Notes: generated by a model not told the origin, from the letters alone. A stretch of 64,000 nucleotides of DNA from Costus lasius (GCA_027563935.2 CM050453.2:14908611-14972610); one strand, 5' to 3'; positions 35,152 to 47,533 are shown, numbered from the stretch's first letter. Translations and numbers: made by a program.

Positions 35152-35820
35152 CTGAGACTGTGGACTGTGGTTTCGATGAAACCAGACTCCCTGATCGCGA
35201 ACAACGTAAGTTCATCAACAATCTTGAGCTCGGGAGGAATTTTCAGAGCTTTCGCTTGATCTGCTTCAAGGGATAAGTAATCAAGTGATGCGGAAAACCG
35301 GACAATGCCCCGGAAATCAAGTCCTTGCCTGGAGGCTTCGGTTTCTTGCGCATGGGAAGTCCTCGGAGGATCTCAGGCTAGGGTTAAACGAGCTTACCCT
35401 AAAATCTGATAAATTCCTCGCCATTCAGGATGGTAAGGAGAGAAATTTCCGCCAAAAAATCGCAATTGCAGCAAAAACAGATTCCTCTTTACACCCCCAG
35501 ATCTAATCCGTCGGCACCAAAACTCGGATCACAGAAACAACAAAGAGAGCAGCAGAGTGTACCAAGAACCTGCGATCGATCGTGCGGAAGCATCAGTTAG
35601 CGATCGGAATTGACTCCGCATCAAACTCAGCAACCTAATCGTCCACATCGCGCGCCATTTCTAAGAGCACGCCTACGCGTGGATAGCTTCTATAGGCAGC
35701 TGAAATTTCAGATTGCTCCTCTTTACTTGACATTTTCGGCCCACCCAACGTTTATACTCGGCTGGTGGTCGGAGGAAAGTCTAGCCCCACATTAGCCTCG
35801 GTCGACATTGGCAGAGGAAA
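35152..35820 (-). promoter_or_regulatory. phytolongin leader and promoter region
   Basis: Mixed-composition sequence upstream of the minus-strand phytolongin start. A site II element (plus-strand GGCCCA near 35738-35743, TGGGCC on the coding strand) lies about 590 bp upstream. The plus-strand open frames here are antisense shadows. Confidence 0.35.
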
Positions 35821-38800
35821 GCGGGTAAAAACCTGAGTAAAATCAGTACAAATGGAAACTCGCCTTTCAGTAAATTGAAAAAAGGTAATTAAGGAAACCT
35901 AATAGGTTTAATTGGTCAAAGTAGTATTAAATGATTGAGTGATGAACTTAATAACCACCCTTTGCCTAGTTTGCATTTGGATAAATTGGTAATGAATTGG
36001 CCGGCAATTTGAAACATTCAAGGATCATGTTATTTAAAGGGCAATTGCTACATTCTTAATTGTTCTTCTGATCTTAAATCTTTAATTTTCTTTTTCACAC
36101 ACAATAAGTGAGAGAGACTTAAAAGAATTCTTCCAAGATTCACACACAAGGATCTTTAGGAAGCTACTCAATTTGTCATTATTCAAGTAGACAAGAAAGA
36201 AAAGTTTTCACTAGACTCTCAATGGAAGATAACAAGTAGATTCTCACTCTTATTGTATTGAACAACTAATGACATGACCACTTGAACAATTTTTCTTCAT
36301 TGTAATTATGTTTAGTCTTTGGTCCTCAAAATAAACTATAAGAAATGTTTTGTCCCACATTATATAACAATAGAGATGTTGACTTCCTTATCAATAAGAT
36401 AGTATGATCTTTTATGATAGTAATTGATGGTAATCAATCTCCCCTATTGTTTTTTTTTCAAAAAAATCAGAGAACAAGCAAAATCATTACTTAATCAGTT
36501 GACTTTCTTACTTATAAGCTAGCTATTAATGTCAAATACCTTGTTAATATGAGGTATGAAATTGGCTTACTAATATCAACTTGTAGTGAGGTTACTAGTT
36601 TTATTTGGCTATAATAGGTATCTAACAATGGTTAATTGTATTAAATAAGAAGTGGAAGGATATATGGCTTAATTAATTTCCTAAGCTACAATGAAACTTA
36701 ATGGCTCTCCTTGTCTTTTGAGGGAGTTGACTTTTATTTAAGGAAATGATTTTGGAAGAAGACTCCTATACAATAAATCTTTCATTGTTGCTTGAGAAAG
36801 AATGTGCGACACATAACTAAATTATCCTTTTCTTAGAAAAGAATGGTTGCATTAAATAAAAAGAATTACCTTAAATTCTCGGTGTTTATTATCTTAATTC
36901 AAAACTTTTTTTCTCACACAATATAATCCACCGCCTCTCCATTCAATTTCTTTCCTTACACTTTGTTTAAAGTATGATAGATCATCAATACTTCTGACCT
37001 CCGATGTTCCAATCTCAACTTGCAATAATCAAACATGAACCATGGACTCCAAAGAATTAATTTATACTTATCATAAGGTCATAAATCATAGTGATATTTT
37101 AATGTTATAAATAGTGTATCTTCAGTAAAATGCCTAAGAGAAACTATTGAATTTATGATAGACAAAATTGTCTTAGGTGAAGGAGTTTACCTACACTCAA
37201 TTCTTTAGAAGTAACACTTTGAATTTACCTCCTAGGAGCTTATCATATACAAAATGCTCCATCGTAAAATTGAAGTTTAGTGGGATGCTTCAAGACGGGA
37301 TTTGAATTTACACTAGGTATTATCCTTCAATGCAATAGGAGTTAGCCCCAAGTAGAATACTTTAAACTAGAATTTCTTTTTTACCTTAAGTAGAATTCTT
37401 GGTAGTAGAAAAAGTTAACTTTGGAAGAATGTTTTAAGATAAGATTTGAATTTAACCAAATAGTTAGAGTTTACCAAGGCAAAATGCTTCAAGTTAAAAA
37501 GGGATTTACCCTTAGATTAATGCTTCAAGAGAACAAACTTATCATATGTAACATGCTCTATGGTAAAAGGAATACACACTATCCATGAATGAGTTTTTTT
37601 TTTAATATGATTTGAGTTTGAATTATGGTTACAAAAGCCGTAAGGTAGAGCATGAGTTTAGCAAGGTAGTTATGTAGATTTTGCACATCAACTAATGATT
37701 TAATGAGGTATATTGTATAGCTCAAATAGGTTAACGTTTGACGTGAACTTTAGTGTGCACTTGAATTTCATTACTATGGAGCTTAATGAACCCTATATGC
37801 CTTAGCTTGAACTTGATATTGGCTCAACTCAAAATCTATGACTAGTGCCTAGTAGACTTTTTCACTATCCATACTGTTCATAAATTTTCTTATGCAACCT
37901 ATAAAGGGTTTTCCTATAACGAGACTCTCTAAAGATGACAGGTGCACCGCCTTAAGCTTTGGCTACCTGCAAAAAGAGAAAGGCCAAAGGAGGATTTCCA
38001 AGCATCCTCACTATATGCACAAGTTAGTTTGAGGACCACTAGATGATGATTAGAAAATGAGTAAAACAATGAGAAAAATCAAACATGTCCATATGTGAAG
38101 TGGCATACCTATTTGATCCCATGACTAGGAATTTAGGGGGTTCAATGTCAAGTGATAGTCTAATATACTACCTTAATTGAGTGCTAACAAGATACCTAGA
38201 GTTTTTTCGTGTCTCAAGAGGGCAAGTTTTAAAATATTATTGATATGAAAAACAAATGATATTATTTTATCTTCATCTAGACAAGTAGGGCATCCTCTAG
38301 TTATATTTAGTTATTCATCCATCTTTAAAGAGGGTATTTGGTGAGCTCAAGGTATCTAAATCATGGGTGTCTTAACCTTAAGTGATGTTGACTTCAAGGC
38401 ATCACCTTTATATACATATAGAATGGCATGTTTCATCCATGGGTATGCTAGAATATCTCGACCTTAAACAAGAGCATTTTATACTGTAATTCTACTAAAT
38501 TTTCATGTATAAGTGGTCGTCTAGGCTACAAAGTGGCTCCATGTTTGTTAAAATGCAGAAAAATATACTCATCAACTTGAGTGTGCAAAACTTGACCTTA
38601 GGACAAATTCTCAAAAAAATTGAAGTATAAACAAAGGAAAAAGTAATCAACCTCGAGAGGAGACTTGGGACTTTAAGTCTGGATGGGTTAGAAAAATAGA
38701 GACATTTAAATTTATTGTTGGGTGATATAGGACTTATGAAACTTTATCTGAGTTGCCTATAAGACAACGAGAAAAAAAAATCTATATAGATCTTGTGCAC

Positions 38801-40300
38801 AACAAAGAAAATTCTTTATTTAGTCTTAATACAAATGGAGAATACAATTAATCAAAGAAATTCTTTATTTAGTCTAATGCAAATGGAGATAACTAATTGT
38901 ATGCAACTTCTACATTGGCTAAATAAGTTCTTAAATTTTCTTAACAATGTTTTATATTCATGTCACATTGCTTAAAATTAGGTATCATAGAGTAGCTTAA
39001 CTTATTGATCCTCTTAGTGGAGTTAAAAAAAGTAAAGCGCGATTTTATTGAATGCCAACAGGCACAACCATAAAGCTAAAATGGATGAAGAATAGGATAT
39101 GCGAAATTTTACCAGTATTATGCAGACTATAAGATCCTAAGACGAATGAAGCCAATTACAGATGTAGATTTGTCATGGATAAGGAAATTAACAACTTTTT
39201 TTTTATTTTTTTATTTTTTAACAACTTAAATATAGGAGAATGTCAGAAGACATGCCCCTAAAGTGGGTGTATATATTGCATACAACAATCCACTTTGTTC
39301 CGTTTTATAGAAGGATGGTGCACGTTGGAAGGTAGTCCAATTAGTGCGAATTTTTTTTTATTTATACTTATAGCAGGAGAAATACGGAGCACCAGCGTAC
39401 CTCCTTCATCTTGAACTTATTTTCGACATTTAATCCTTTGGTGGAGATAGCCTTAGAGACCATGAGCGTGACTTGTCCTGCGAGTCGAGTGGGTCAACAG
39501 CGCATTTGCCTTTATATTTTTTACCTGTGCAAGAAGCCTCCCTGTAAAGATAATCGCCTTTATATTTCAGGTTCTATACTCCCTCCCTTTGTATGTCTCA
39601 TCGATTATCTTTATACAGCTCTATTGTGAATCTGTGATGATCTGAATGAGTCAACCTTCGCATATCAACTAAGGGTTGCCTAAAGAATGCCACATCAAAT
39701 GGAACAAAAGGATCAAATTCCAACCGACTGTCATCGGTCAAGGTGCAATCACCGTTACCTCTTAAAACTCTTCCAATATGGGCTGTCAGCAAGATCACAT
39801 GCGAAAAACCTATCTGCTTATTTTATGTATGCGTTATGTGGGTACACATGTATAATCGTGGCCATATAATATTTTGATACAATGAGGTGGATACATGTAG
39901 AAATTTTAATCTAGTACCGAGCTACTTACTTAACAGCGTACATGAACTTGATTCTGCTAGTTCCATGAATACAGAAGGACGATAAACATGAAAGTATTGT
40001 AGTATATGCCTATATAAAAAGAAGTATTAGCTGCCTCGACAACATAGATTTGTAATGTAATCAATACTTACGAAATCAGTAGCAGAATCCATCAGACATA
40101 ACTACTTTTTTATTCACCATCAGAAACTTCTAAAAATTTGATATACCTTATATTGTATTCCACCTACATTCGCAGGTGTTTCCTACAAAGATTTGAACAA
40201 AATCCTCCAGGAGGGAATGAATTCAAAGGAACAGAAAATTTGCTGATTCCACTGCTTGCAACAAGCAGGAAGATAATGGAGTACAATGGCCAAAAGAGAA
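35820..40300. other. gene-poor decayed DNA, probably old retroelement remains
   Basis: No credible gene in 4.5 kb. The sequence is C-poor and AT-rich, with recurring degenerate words ('aaaatgcttcaag', 'gaatttaccta', 'agtagaatact') between 37.2 and 37.6 kb. A block at 37940-38040 ('gcaccgcct...acctgcaaaaagagaaaggc...gcatcctcac...caagttagtttgagg') resembles the leader segment of plant LTR retrotransposons after C-to-T decay. This is an impression without LTR boundaries. A small tandem duplication lies at 38806-38899. Confidence 0.4.
38804..38899. repeat. tandem duplication, unit about 47 bp
   Basis: 'aaagaaaattctttatttag...caaatggagaata' is followed directly by 'aaagaaattctttatttag...caaatggagata'. 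Two copies with a few differences, in non-coding DNA. Confidence 0.85.
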
Positions 40301-40324
40301 GTTCATATTAAGGAAAAGCGGGAT

Positions 40325-43300
40325 TTAAGCCGTAGCAGATTTGAGATAAGCAATAAGGTCTGCACGCTCTTGTGGTTTTTTCAGTCCAGGGAAAACCATC
40401 TTGGTACCGGGAATATACTGCAACCAGGAGAAGATACATTATCAGCAAAACTAATGGTTACAACATAGTTTCCATTATAAAATGGTCGTACTTTGCAAGT
40501 GGAACCATAAGCAGATAAGAACACAAGTACTGAATGATAATGCCAAGCTGATAATGTCGACTCCCAAATAAATATTTTGCATTAGTAGACATGAAAACAT
40601 ACATTTCACCGAAATTTCCTGTATGAAATTCTCATGGTAATTGCTGTAAATGTCAATTTAACTAAGAATATGCTCTAGAGATATAGTACCTTAGTGAAGA
40701 GACCCCAACTATAAAAGCAATACAACAGAAGTACACGAGTCTATAGTCTTGAAAATTCTAACTACCCGGAGACAGACGAAGGAAATTAAGAAAAAAATAT
40801 GTAGAATATAATAGAAGAATGAAGCCTGCGATGCGCAACAAAGCGACTGTGGCAGCAACCAACTAACAAGAGAATCTAAAAAAAAGAAAGAGATGGAACA
40901 GGGCACCACACAGTTTTCATTACAATTAAGCTAATTCAATATCCAAACCTTATGGTGAATGTGGAAATGTACTCGGTTCCAACCTACCTGTGCTTAGCCA
41001 AACTAACTAGTTAAACCAGTTTAAAATTTCAAAGGGTTATTAAGAAATCCTTAATAATAAATCAAAAATAAATTGCGCAGCATGCTGCATTAGTGCATTA
41101 TCAGTTCCAACTAACTGGATAGAGTGAAATTTTATGATATGCTGATACAATCAAAAATATCTTCAGTTACCTTATGCAGCTAGTCAACAGAAAGCATGAG
41201 TTACCTAGCAAAACAAACTAGTATATTGAAATGATCACGCACAACAGTGAATACAACATCTCCAGAGGTATCACAAGTCCACAATGCTAGAAGTTGCATC
41301 ATAAAGCAGTCATTGTATGTGATCAAATCCAAACCAATTAAAATCATATATGGGCGTAAGCCTGAAGTTTTAACCAGCTTCAAATATCCAGAATTGGACA
41401 TAAATCGCAGTTGATGTCAACAATCTTCCAGTTATCAAGTATTAGTTATCTTTGTCCCACATCCTCCACTTAAGTTTGATTTTTCACCTAATATTTCAAT
41501 TAAAATGAACGGTGACTAACAAATCTAGGTATTTAAATACTTATAGGCACGTGTGTACAATCCTGTTTCCCATGAATATTCCGTGAATCCATTTATATCT
41601 AGTAATAAATAGAGCTTGCTTATACTTATGAAAGAGAAAACAATCTCGGCAGTCTTAAACCAAAATAATGAACAAGTAATGAAATACCACTATCTTATCA
41701 TAGTATTAAGCAGTAATGTTCTACAAAATGCTAAACGTATAGATTTAATCACTAAATGTAGTATAATATTTGCGTGCTCAAGGCTTTAATCCATTAATGA
41801 AACATCTATGAATACATAGTTGAAATATGGTAAAATGCTTCTTTCTTGATTTGAGTTTGTGCCAAGCAAAAAAGCAATATAGAAGAGCAGGACTAGTACA
41901 CTAGTGAGCATAAAGCTTATTCGCTTAAACTTTAAGCAAATGCTATATATATATATATATATGCATGATTCAGTCAATAATTACCAAAATGATCATGAAT
42001 AACATTCATTATTATCAAGATATTCACGATCAAAAGGACCAAAATGATTGCCAACAAATAGCAGCAACCCAAAAAATGTGAAATTTGGGATTGGTGAGAA
42101 AGAGACCAACTTAGATTAGCAGGTCATCCTGTTCCTGCTGAAAGCATCCTAACTAGATCTCATACTGCACAGATATTCCAAAACTTACCTTGTACTGTGA
42201 ATATATTTAAGTCTTAAACATGCTATGCCTAAATCATTGAGCGAATTGACAAATCATAACTTCATAGCATTAAAAAAACTTTTGTCATTCAAAAATTTTG
42301 TCTCCAGGGAAAGCATTCAATGATGATGATTTCAGCACTTCGTGCAAAACATCTAGTCCAACACAGGTAACACTTTAGAGTCTACTCTGCGACCAGAGAT
42401 ACAAAAGAAGAATGCAAACCTGCACTTTGTGGAAGCCATCTAGTCCTACATAGGTAGCACTTGACACATCCAAATGTGTCTAGCCTGTAAGCTAGAGATA
42501 CTAAAGAAGAATGCAAAGTTTTCCTGCGTGCGAACCTACTAATAAGAATAATTCCAATAATTAAAAACCCAGGTGTTCAAAATTTTAATGCTTTAGATCA
42601 GTCAAGATACAGTTATTTCAATCTAATGGCACTGATACTTGAATCAAGTTGCTTAATCAAGTTAGCATTGTTTGATACTAGTTACTGTAGATGAACAAAA
42701 TACCAAATCTCTATAACAGAATGACAGATAATCAGTTTGAAATTTCAAACCTTCTTAGGGTTCAGCAAGTAGTCGTACAGAGTTGACTCCTCCCAAGTAA
42801 CAGCCATATTCTTGTTAGCAGCAGAGTATGAATAACCAGCAGTAGTACCAGACTGTCTACCAAAAAGGCCATGCAAGTTTGGTCCTGCTCGACAAAACAA
42901 AGAAAGTCTATTAACAGCGCACACAATATATACGTACAAATAAAAGAGAATTATAAATGGTTGTCCTAGTTCCGCTACGAGATCAAATATTCCCAGTTTG
43001 ACCAGAAATACCAACTCATAAAACTACTAATAGATCCTTGTGTAAAGGAAAAGTATGCTACAAAGTCAATCAATGAGAAACGAAAAAAAGCACATAAGAC
43101 AAAATTTCTCGGACAAACCTAGTTGTTACATACCGGTAACTATGTCATAAATACGAACAACAAAAAACATCAAATCCAGAAGGAAACACATCCAAAGCAA
43201 ATCTAGGTGAAGGCCTCGTTTTCCAGATCCAAAAGAAATTTATAACTATACATTACAAGATCAACGGACAGTTAAAAAGGATATGATAAATAAGCCATAG

Positions 43301-43503
43301 ATCTAATCATACTGACCTGAGAGAAAAGAAAGAACAAACCTACCATGAAGAAAGCAATCTAAAGTTGCGCTACAGAGACAAACATACAGACCTTGCTTGT
43401 GGCCGGCACCCTGGTCCACGGTGTGGCACTGCGCGCACTTGGTCTTGAAGATCTTCTCCCCGGCCTTGGAATCGCCGGGCGGCGCTTCCGCGAACGACGC
43501 CAT
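40325..43503 (-). CDS. CYTC: cytochrome c, 3 exons
   Basis: Soluble electron carrier of the mitochondrial intermembrane space, between complex III and complex IV. Exons on the minus strand: 43503-43392, 42884-42751 and 40417-40325 (GT/AG). They sum to 339 nt = 112 aa plus stop, the normal plant length. The N-terminus '[19 protein letters not shown]' includes the plant-specific extension. The heme-binding motif CAQCH is at 23-27; the axial Met is in '[11 protein letters not shown]' (Met89); '[18 protein letters not shown]' and '[19 protein letters not shown]' are diagnostic. All functional residues are present. Introns are about 0.5 kb (42885-43391) and 2.3 kb (40418-42750). Intron 2 has only AT-rich filler, a short TA run (41943-41961) and no gene. 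Confidence 0.97.
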
Positions 43504-43639
43504 GGATGGTGTGCTGCTCGGACTCTGGGAGAGAGATCTGACGACGGAGCGTTAGGTTTGGCTTCTGTCACGCGCTAGTCCGCTACCGCCTTACAGAAGA
43601 AGAGAAGCCCTGACTCGCTTCTCAGCCGTCTGCTGATTC

Positions 43640-43790
43640 TTTATAATGTTTTAATCTTTATTGAATTTTTTTAAACGAGATTCAGCAGGCCACTGAGCGG
43701 GCCGCAATTTAGGACCGCGCCATCTCTCCCGGTCCCTCGGCCCAAAATTGGCCTAGATAACGAACTACCGTAGCCCACGAAAATATTTTA
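43640..43790 (-). promoter_or_regulatory. cytochrome c promoter with site II elements
   Basis: On the coding strand, TGGGCC (plus 43739-43744) and TGGGCT (plus 43772-43777) lie 235-275 bp upstream of the start. Further copies are at 43922-43927, 43963-43968 and 43985-43990, around the tRNA gene. Site II elements are established as key for Arabidopsis cytochrome c gene expression. A TATA-like 'cattataaag' is at about 43641-43650. Confidence 0.55.
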
Positions 43791-43808
43791 TAAAAATAAA
43801 AAATAATT

Positions 43809-43880
43809 TATCAGAGGCAAGTTTCGATCTTGCGACCTGTGGGTTATGGGCCCACCACGCTTCCGCTGCGCCACTCTGAT
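43809..43880 (-). tRNA. initiator tRNA-Met (CAT), intact
   Basis: A 72-nt cloverleaf without intron. The acceptor stem ATCAGAG pairs perfectly with CTCTGAT, with A as discriminator. The anticodon arm is GTGGG-CCCATAA-CCCAC with anticodon CAT. The T loop ATCGAAA (A instead of the usual TTC) is the eukaryotic initiator hallmark. The T stem is GCAAG/CTTGC, fully paired, whereas the plant form I remember is CCAGG/CCTGG: two base pairs differ and both are compensated. A T6 run lies about 5 nt downstream (plus 43799-43804 as A6) and fits a Pol III terminator. It lies about 300 bp upstream of the cytochrome c start, on the same strand. Confidence 0.95.
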
Positions 43881-44209
43881 TTTTATTTATTTTGTTTTTC
43901 ATTCGAATAATCTTCTCTGAGTGGGCTGGCATTTGCTAGCAGGCCATTGTTCTCGGCGTTTTGGCCCAAAATCATCACTTGCGAAGCCCACATACAGTCC
44001 ACAAAATTTGAAAAAAAAATATATACATTTCAATAAAACATAAAACACCTCCTAATTAACTCCAAAAAAATATAGTTAAATTATTTCTAGATTAATAGAT
44101 AAAGGATTCAACGTCTCGCGAGAGTCAACGCAGTAGAAACACTTAATTATATGTATGGAAAAAAAATATCTATGTATCTCTGCTAAAGCCCTATGAAGTA
44201 AGATGGTGG

Positions 44210-45060
44210 CTGCAATGGCGAGGGTCACATAGAGATCTCCGTCGACGTGAGACATTAGTTACAGTGGTGAGGGATGTAAAGAGATCTTCATCAATGCAAA
44301 ACAACTATGAGAGATGCAGAGGAATCTCCGTCTAGGGGTGAGCATAAAATGATAAAAACTAAATTTACCGATCGGTAATCAGTTCGGTAAATTTAGTTTC
44401 GATTTTCGGTTCGGTAATAATATTTAGATAATTCAGTTTTCAGTTTTAGGTTTTCGGTTCGGTAATTTATCGATTTACCGATATATATATATATATATTA
44501 ATATATAAAAAATAATTTTTTATTTATTAATTTTTAATTTTTTATCGGTACTTTACCGATTTATCGGTCGGTTTTTACCGATCGATAATATTTTTAATTA
44601 TGTAATATTTTAATATTTTAATAAATTTTTTAATAAATTAATTATATAATATTTTAATATATTTTAATCGGTAATTTATCGATTGGTAATTCGGTAATTT
44701 ACCGATCGGTAAATAGTATGTTCGGTATCGATTTCGGTAATAGATTTTTCGATTTCAGTAAATCGATTTTCGGTAAATCGGTAAATCGATTTTCGATTTT
44801 TACTGAATGCTCACCCCTATCTCCGTCGACACAAGACGACAACGTTGGACACGAAGAGATCTCCACGATGTGAGATGACAATTGTGATGGCAAAGGACTC
44901 GAAGAGTTCTTCGTTGATGCAAGACAAAATGGTGAGGTACGAAAAGTAATCTCTTTTGACGCAAGATGGCTATTGCAATGGGATGTGAAGAGATCTCCGT
45001 CGATATGAGATGACGACTGAGCTGGCAAGGGACATGAATAGAAAAAAAAAAGAAAGAAAT
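44210..45060. repeat. degenerate minisatellite, unit about 40-50 bp, split by a MITE
   Basis: Variants of 'agagatctccgtcgacgtgaga' recur at about 44230, 44280, 44322, 44820, 44855, 44902, 44945 and 44990. They are separated by similar 'caatgg(c/t)gaggg' or 'gatggcaaagg' text, giving about eight degenerate units. The hAT MITE at 44333-44819 sits inside one unit and duplicated 'tctccgtc' from it. The minus-strand open frames here merely read through the repeats. Confidence 0.75.
44333..44819. mobile_element. hAT-type MITE, intact ends
   Basis: The terminal inverted repeat 'taggggtgagcat...atgctcaccccta' is perfect over 13 bp. The 8-bp target duplication 'tctccgtc' (44325-44332 and 44820-44827) is perfect. 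The body is full of 'ttcggtaa/ttaccgat' subterminal repeats around an AT core. 487 bp, non-coding. Confidence 0.93.
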
Positions 45061-45111
45061 AATAGACCGTGGCAAGCATAATCTTTTAGATATGTGCCCA
45101 ACCTCGTTAAA

Positions 45112-45476
45112 GGCTCTGTTTGGCCTAGCTTCTCCTTCTAGCTTGTACTGGTTGAAGAAGTGCTGGTTGAAGAAGTGCTGGCTAAAGAAATTTGAAGGTG
45201 TTTGGATGCACAGCTTATGGATAGGTTATTCTATTTATAATAAATAAATTTTTTATTAAAAAAATTACTAAGATAAAAATTATATGATTAAATTTATAGT
45301 TAATTATAATTAAAATATTTATTAAAAATATTATAAGTTGTACTATTAAAAAATTATTAGTACATATAAGGGTTATTGAGCATAAGCAGGTGGGGGACTA
45401 GAGAAGCAGCTTTACTCTTGCTTCTCAGAGAAGCAGCTATTTGTGAGTTGGAACAGAGAAGCTGAAGGGCCAAACA
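45112..45476. mobile_element. candidate MITE with 'agaagc' repeats
   Basis: Left 'ggctctgtttggcctagcttct' and the complement of the right end, 'gtgtttggcccttcagcttct', form an imperfect inverted pair. 'gcttctcagagaagcagc' near 45418 is an internal palindrome. No target duplication is clear. The style overlaps the elements at 905 and 16841. Confidence 0.45.
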
Positions 45477-45515
45477 CTTCAGCTTCTTGATTTTTGCTGG
45501 CCGCAACACCATAAA

Positions 45516-45999
45516 TAGGGGTAGGCCTGGTAAAAAATTATACGACCCGCCAACACGACACGACACGACACGAATTTTCGCGGGTTTGGGTTTAACATAA
45601 TCGTGTTTCGTGTCGTGTCGCGGGTTGACCCGTCTAACCCATATATAATATATATTATATAAAATTAATAATTTATAGATAATTTTAATATAGTGAGTTA
45701 CACATGTTATTCGTATCGTGTCGTGTCAATTGTATCGTGTTGTGTCATCTAATAACTTTATATTATAAATCATGTCAATCGTGTCGTGTCGTGTCGTGTC
45801 GTGTTATGTGACACGACCTATTTATTAAACGTGTTAATCATGTCGTGTCATATCACCTGCGAAATAAGTGGGTCGTGTCTGTGTTTCATATATTGACACG
45901 TATACATAAATGGGTCGTGTTCGTATCAAGCAAAATCGTGTCACGTGTCAAGTATGACACGACACGTTATAACACGTGAAATACGAATTGCCACCCCTA
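45516..45999. mobile_element. hAT-like MITE rich in 'cgtgtcgtgtcg' repeats
   Basis: Ends 'taggggtaggc' and '...gccacccccta-like' ('ttgccacccccta' with one C fewer) resemble hAT MITE termini. The subterminal region is packed with cgtgt/acacg pentamer repeats (cacgacacgacacg on the left, cgtgtcgtgtcg throughout). No matching 8-bp duplication was found, perhaps because another element abuts it at 46002. Confidence 0.55.
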
Positions 46000-46001
46000 T
46001 T

Positions 46002-46800
46002 TAGGGGTGTCCATAATTCGGGTTAAATCGATAAACCGAACCGAACCGAATTAATCGATTCGGTTTGGTTTTATAATAAATTGGTTCGATTCGGTTCGAT
46101 TTAGAGAGATTAAAATAAAATCGGTTTGTTTTCGATTTTCTATTTGTAAAATTAATACGAACCGTACCGAACCGACAAAAAAAAAAAAAATTAAAAAAAT
46201 ATTATTTCCATTATGCCAACGCCGTAGTTGATTTTTCCGAAGCCTTGTCTCTTCAGTTTACCTCAGCCATCAGCCGCCATGAATTGGTGATGGACAGCCG
46301 GCAATAAATGCCTCCATTGCAGTAGCTGTGAAAAGAAATACGGAGAGCGGGAGAGGTGAAAAGAAAGTTAATAGAAAAGAAGAAGATGTGAACAGAAATG
46401 ACATGCAATAAATGTCTGTCTATTCGAACTAAATATGCAGCAGCTGTGAAAAGAAATGATAAAGTTAATGCTGTGAGATGAAAAGAAATTTAATAGGAAA
46501 GAAGAAAAGTTTTTGGTGAAAACATAAGCCGCAGGCCGCAGCCAGGTCTCGGCAGCTGACGACGAGCGAGGAGAGGGGTCATCGTCTCCACAGGTGGCGG
46601 ACGAGGTCGCAACTACTCATACCCGTATCCTCTCTTTCCCTTGACTGCTGAAGAACCAGCGCCGTGAAGCAAGAGGCTTTTCTTCGGCGCATAACAGCGT
46701 AGGCAAAACTGTCAACCTGAGGGAATTTCGGTTTTTGTTCGGGTTGAATCGAACCGAACTGTTTGGTTTATTTTCGGTTTTTACCGAATGGAAACCTAAC
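46002..46800. mobile_element. candidate chimeric MITE with internal duplication
   Basis: Left 'taggggtgtccataattcgg' and the complement of the right end, 'taggtttccattcgg', pair imperfectly. 'ccgaaccgaaccgaa' and 'cggtttttaccgaa' repeats lie next to the ends. The centre (about 46200-46700) is unlike the ends: moderately GC-rich, with a two-copy duplication (unit about 104 bp, starting 'gcaataaatg' at 46301 and 46405). It may be captured genomic sequence. Confidence 0.45.
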
Positions 46801-46864
46801 CAAGTAGCCCTAAAAGCTAGGCCAAGGCCAAAATTAGCAAAAATAATCCTAATGCTCCCCACTT

Positions 46865-47533
46865 AACTCAATTTAGCGGGCTGCTTAGAAATCTCACTCC
46901 TGGTGGGTTCACAAGATGTATGTTCATAAGACTTAATAATTTTACTTAGCTAAGAACTAATTAGCTTATGCTATTGGAAATGCGACTTCTTATATATTTA
47001 TTTTTTTTAATTTTAAATTTTTTATAAAATTAAAATAATTTTTCTATTATGATCATTTTTAAATAAAATTATAATTTTATTTATATTTCTAATCATGTAT
47101 TGTATTCTAAATATAAAATTATAAAACACTCATATTTTCACACTAAATTCCAACATATTAAAATTAAATATATTCGACCCTCTATAAATGAGTGCTGTAG
47201 CATTAAAATGCCACTCGAGTTTAATGGACAGCTCAATCGCCTCAAACCCCCATTAACGGGAAAAAAATCCCCCCATTAACGGCATAAAGAACTAACTTCC
47301 AACTCAAAATCCCCACAACGCGTCTCACTTCCAACGCCTGCGGTTCCCGTCGGATCCCCTTTCTTGCCTTCCGAACCCTAGATCTTGATTCTCTCCCTTC
47401 TGATCTGAATCCAAGGTAGTCAACATCGTGGATTGGCGTCTGGTGCGGTCTAGATTCCTCCGATTTTTTCCCCTAATGCGTCTCTTCTGGGGCTTAATTT
47501 TGCGTTCTAGGTTTTCCGGAGTCATTGGCTTCG
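46865..47533 (+). promoter_or_regulatory. RABC promoter and leader
   Basis: AT-rich DNA to about 47210, then a GC-richer leader. A plausible leader intron spans 47416-47510: donor 'ccaag|gtagtc', acceptor 'gttctag|gttttcc'. The start codon at 47534 is the first ATG of the conserved frame; the codon nine bases upstream is TTG, not a start. Confidence 0.4.

Noticed and set aside
34852..35259. 135-codon plus-strand open frame over the phytolongin gene
   Set aside because: It is the antisense shadow of the longin domain coding sequence.
47525..47533. Upstream start for the Rab gene giving three extra residues
   Set aside because: The codon is TTG. The first ATG in frame is 47534, which gives the normal family length.
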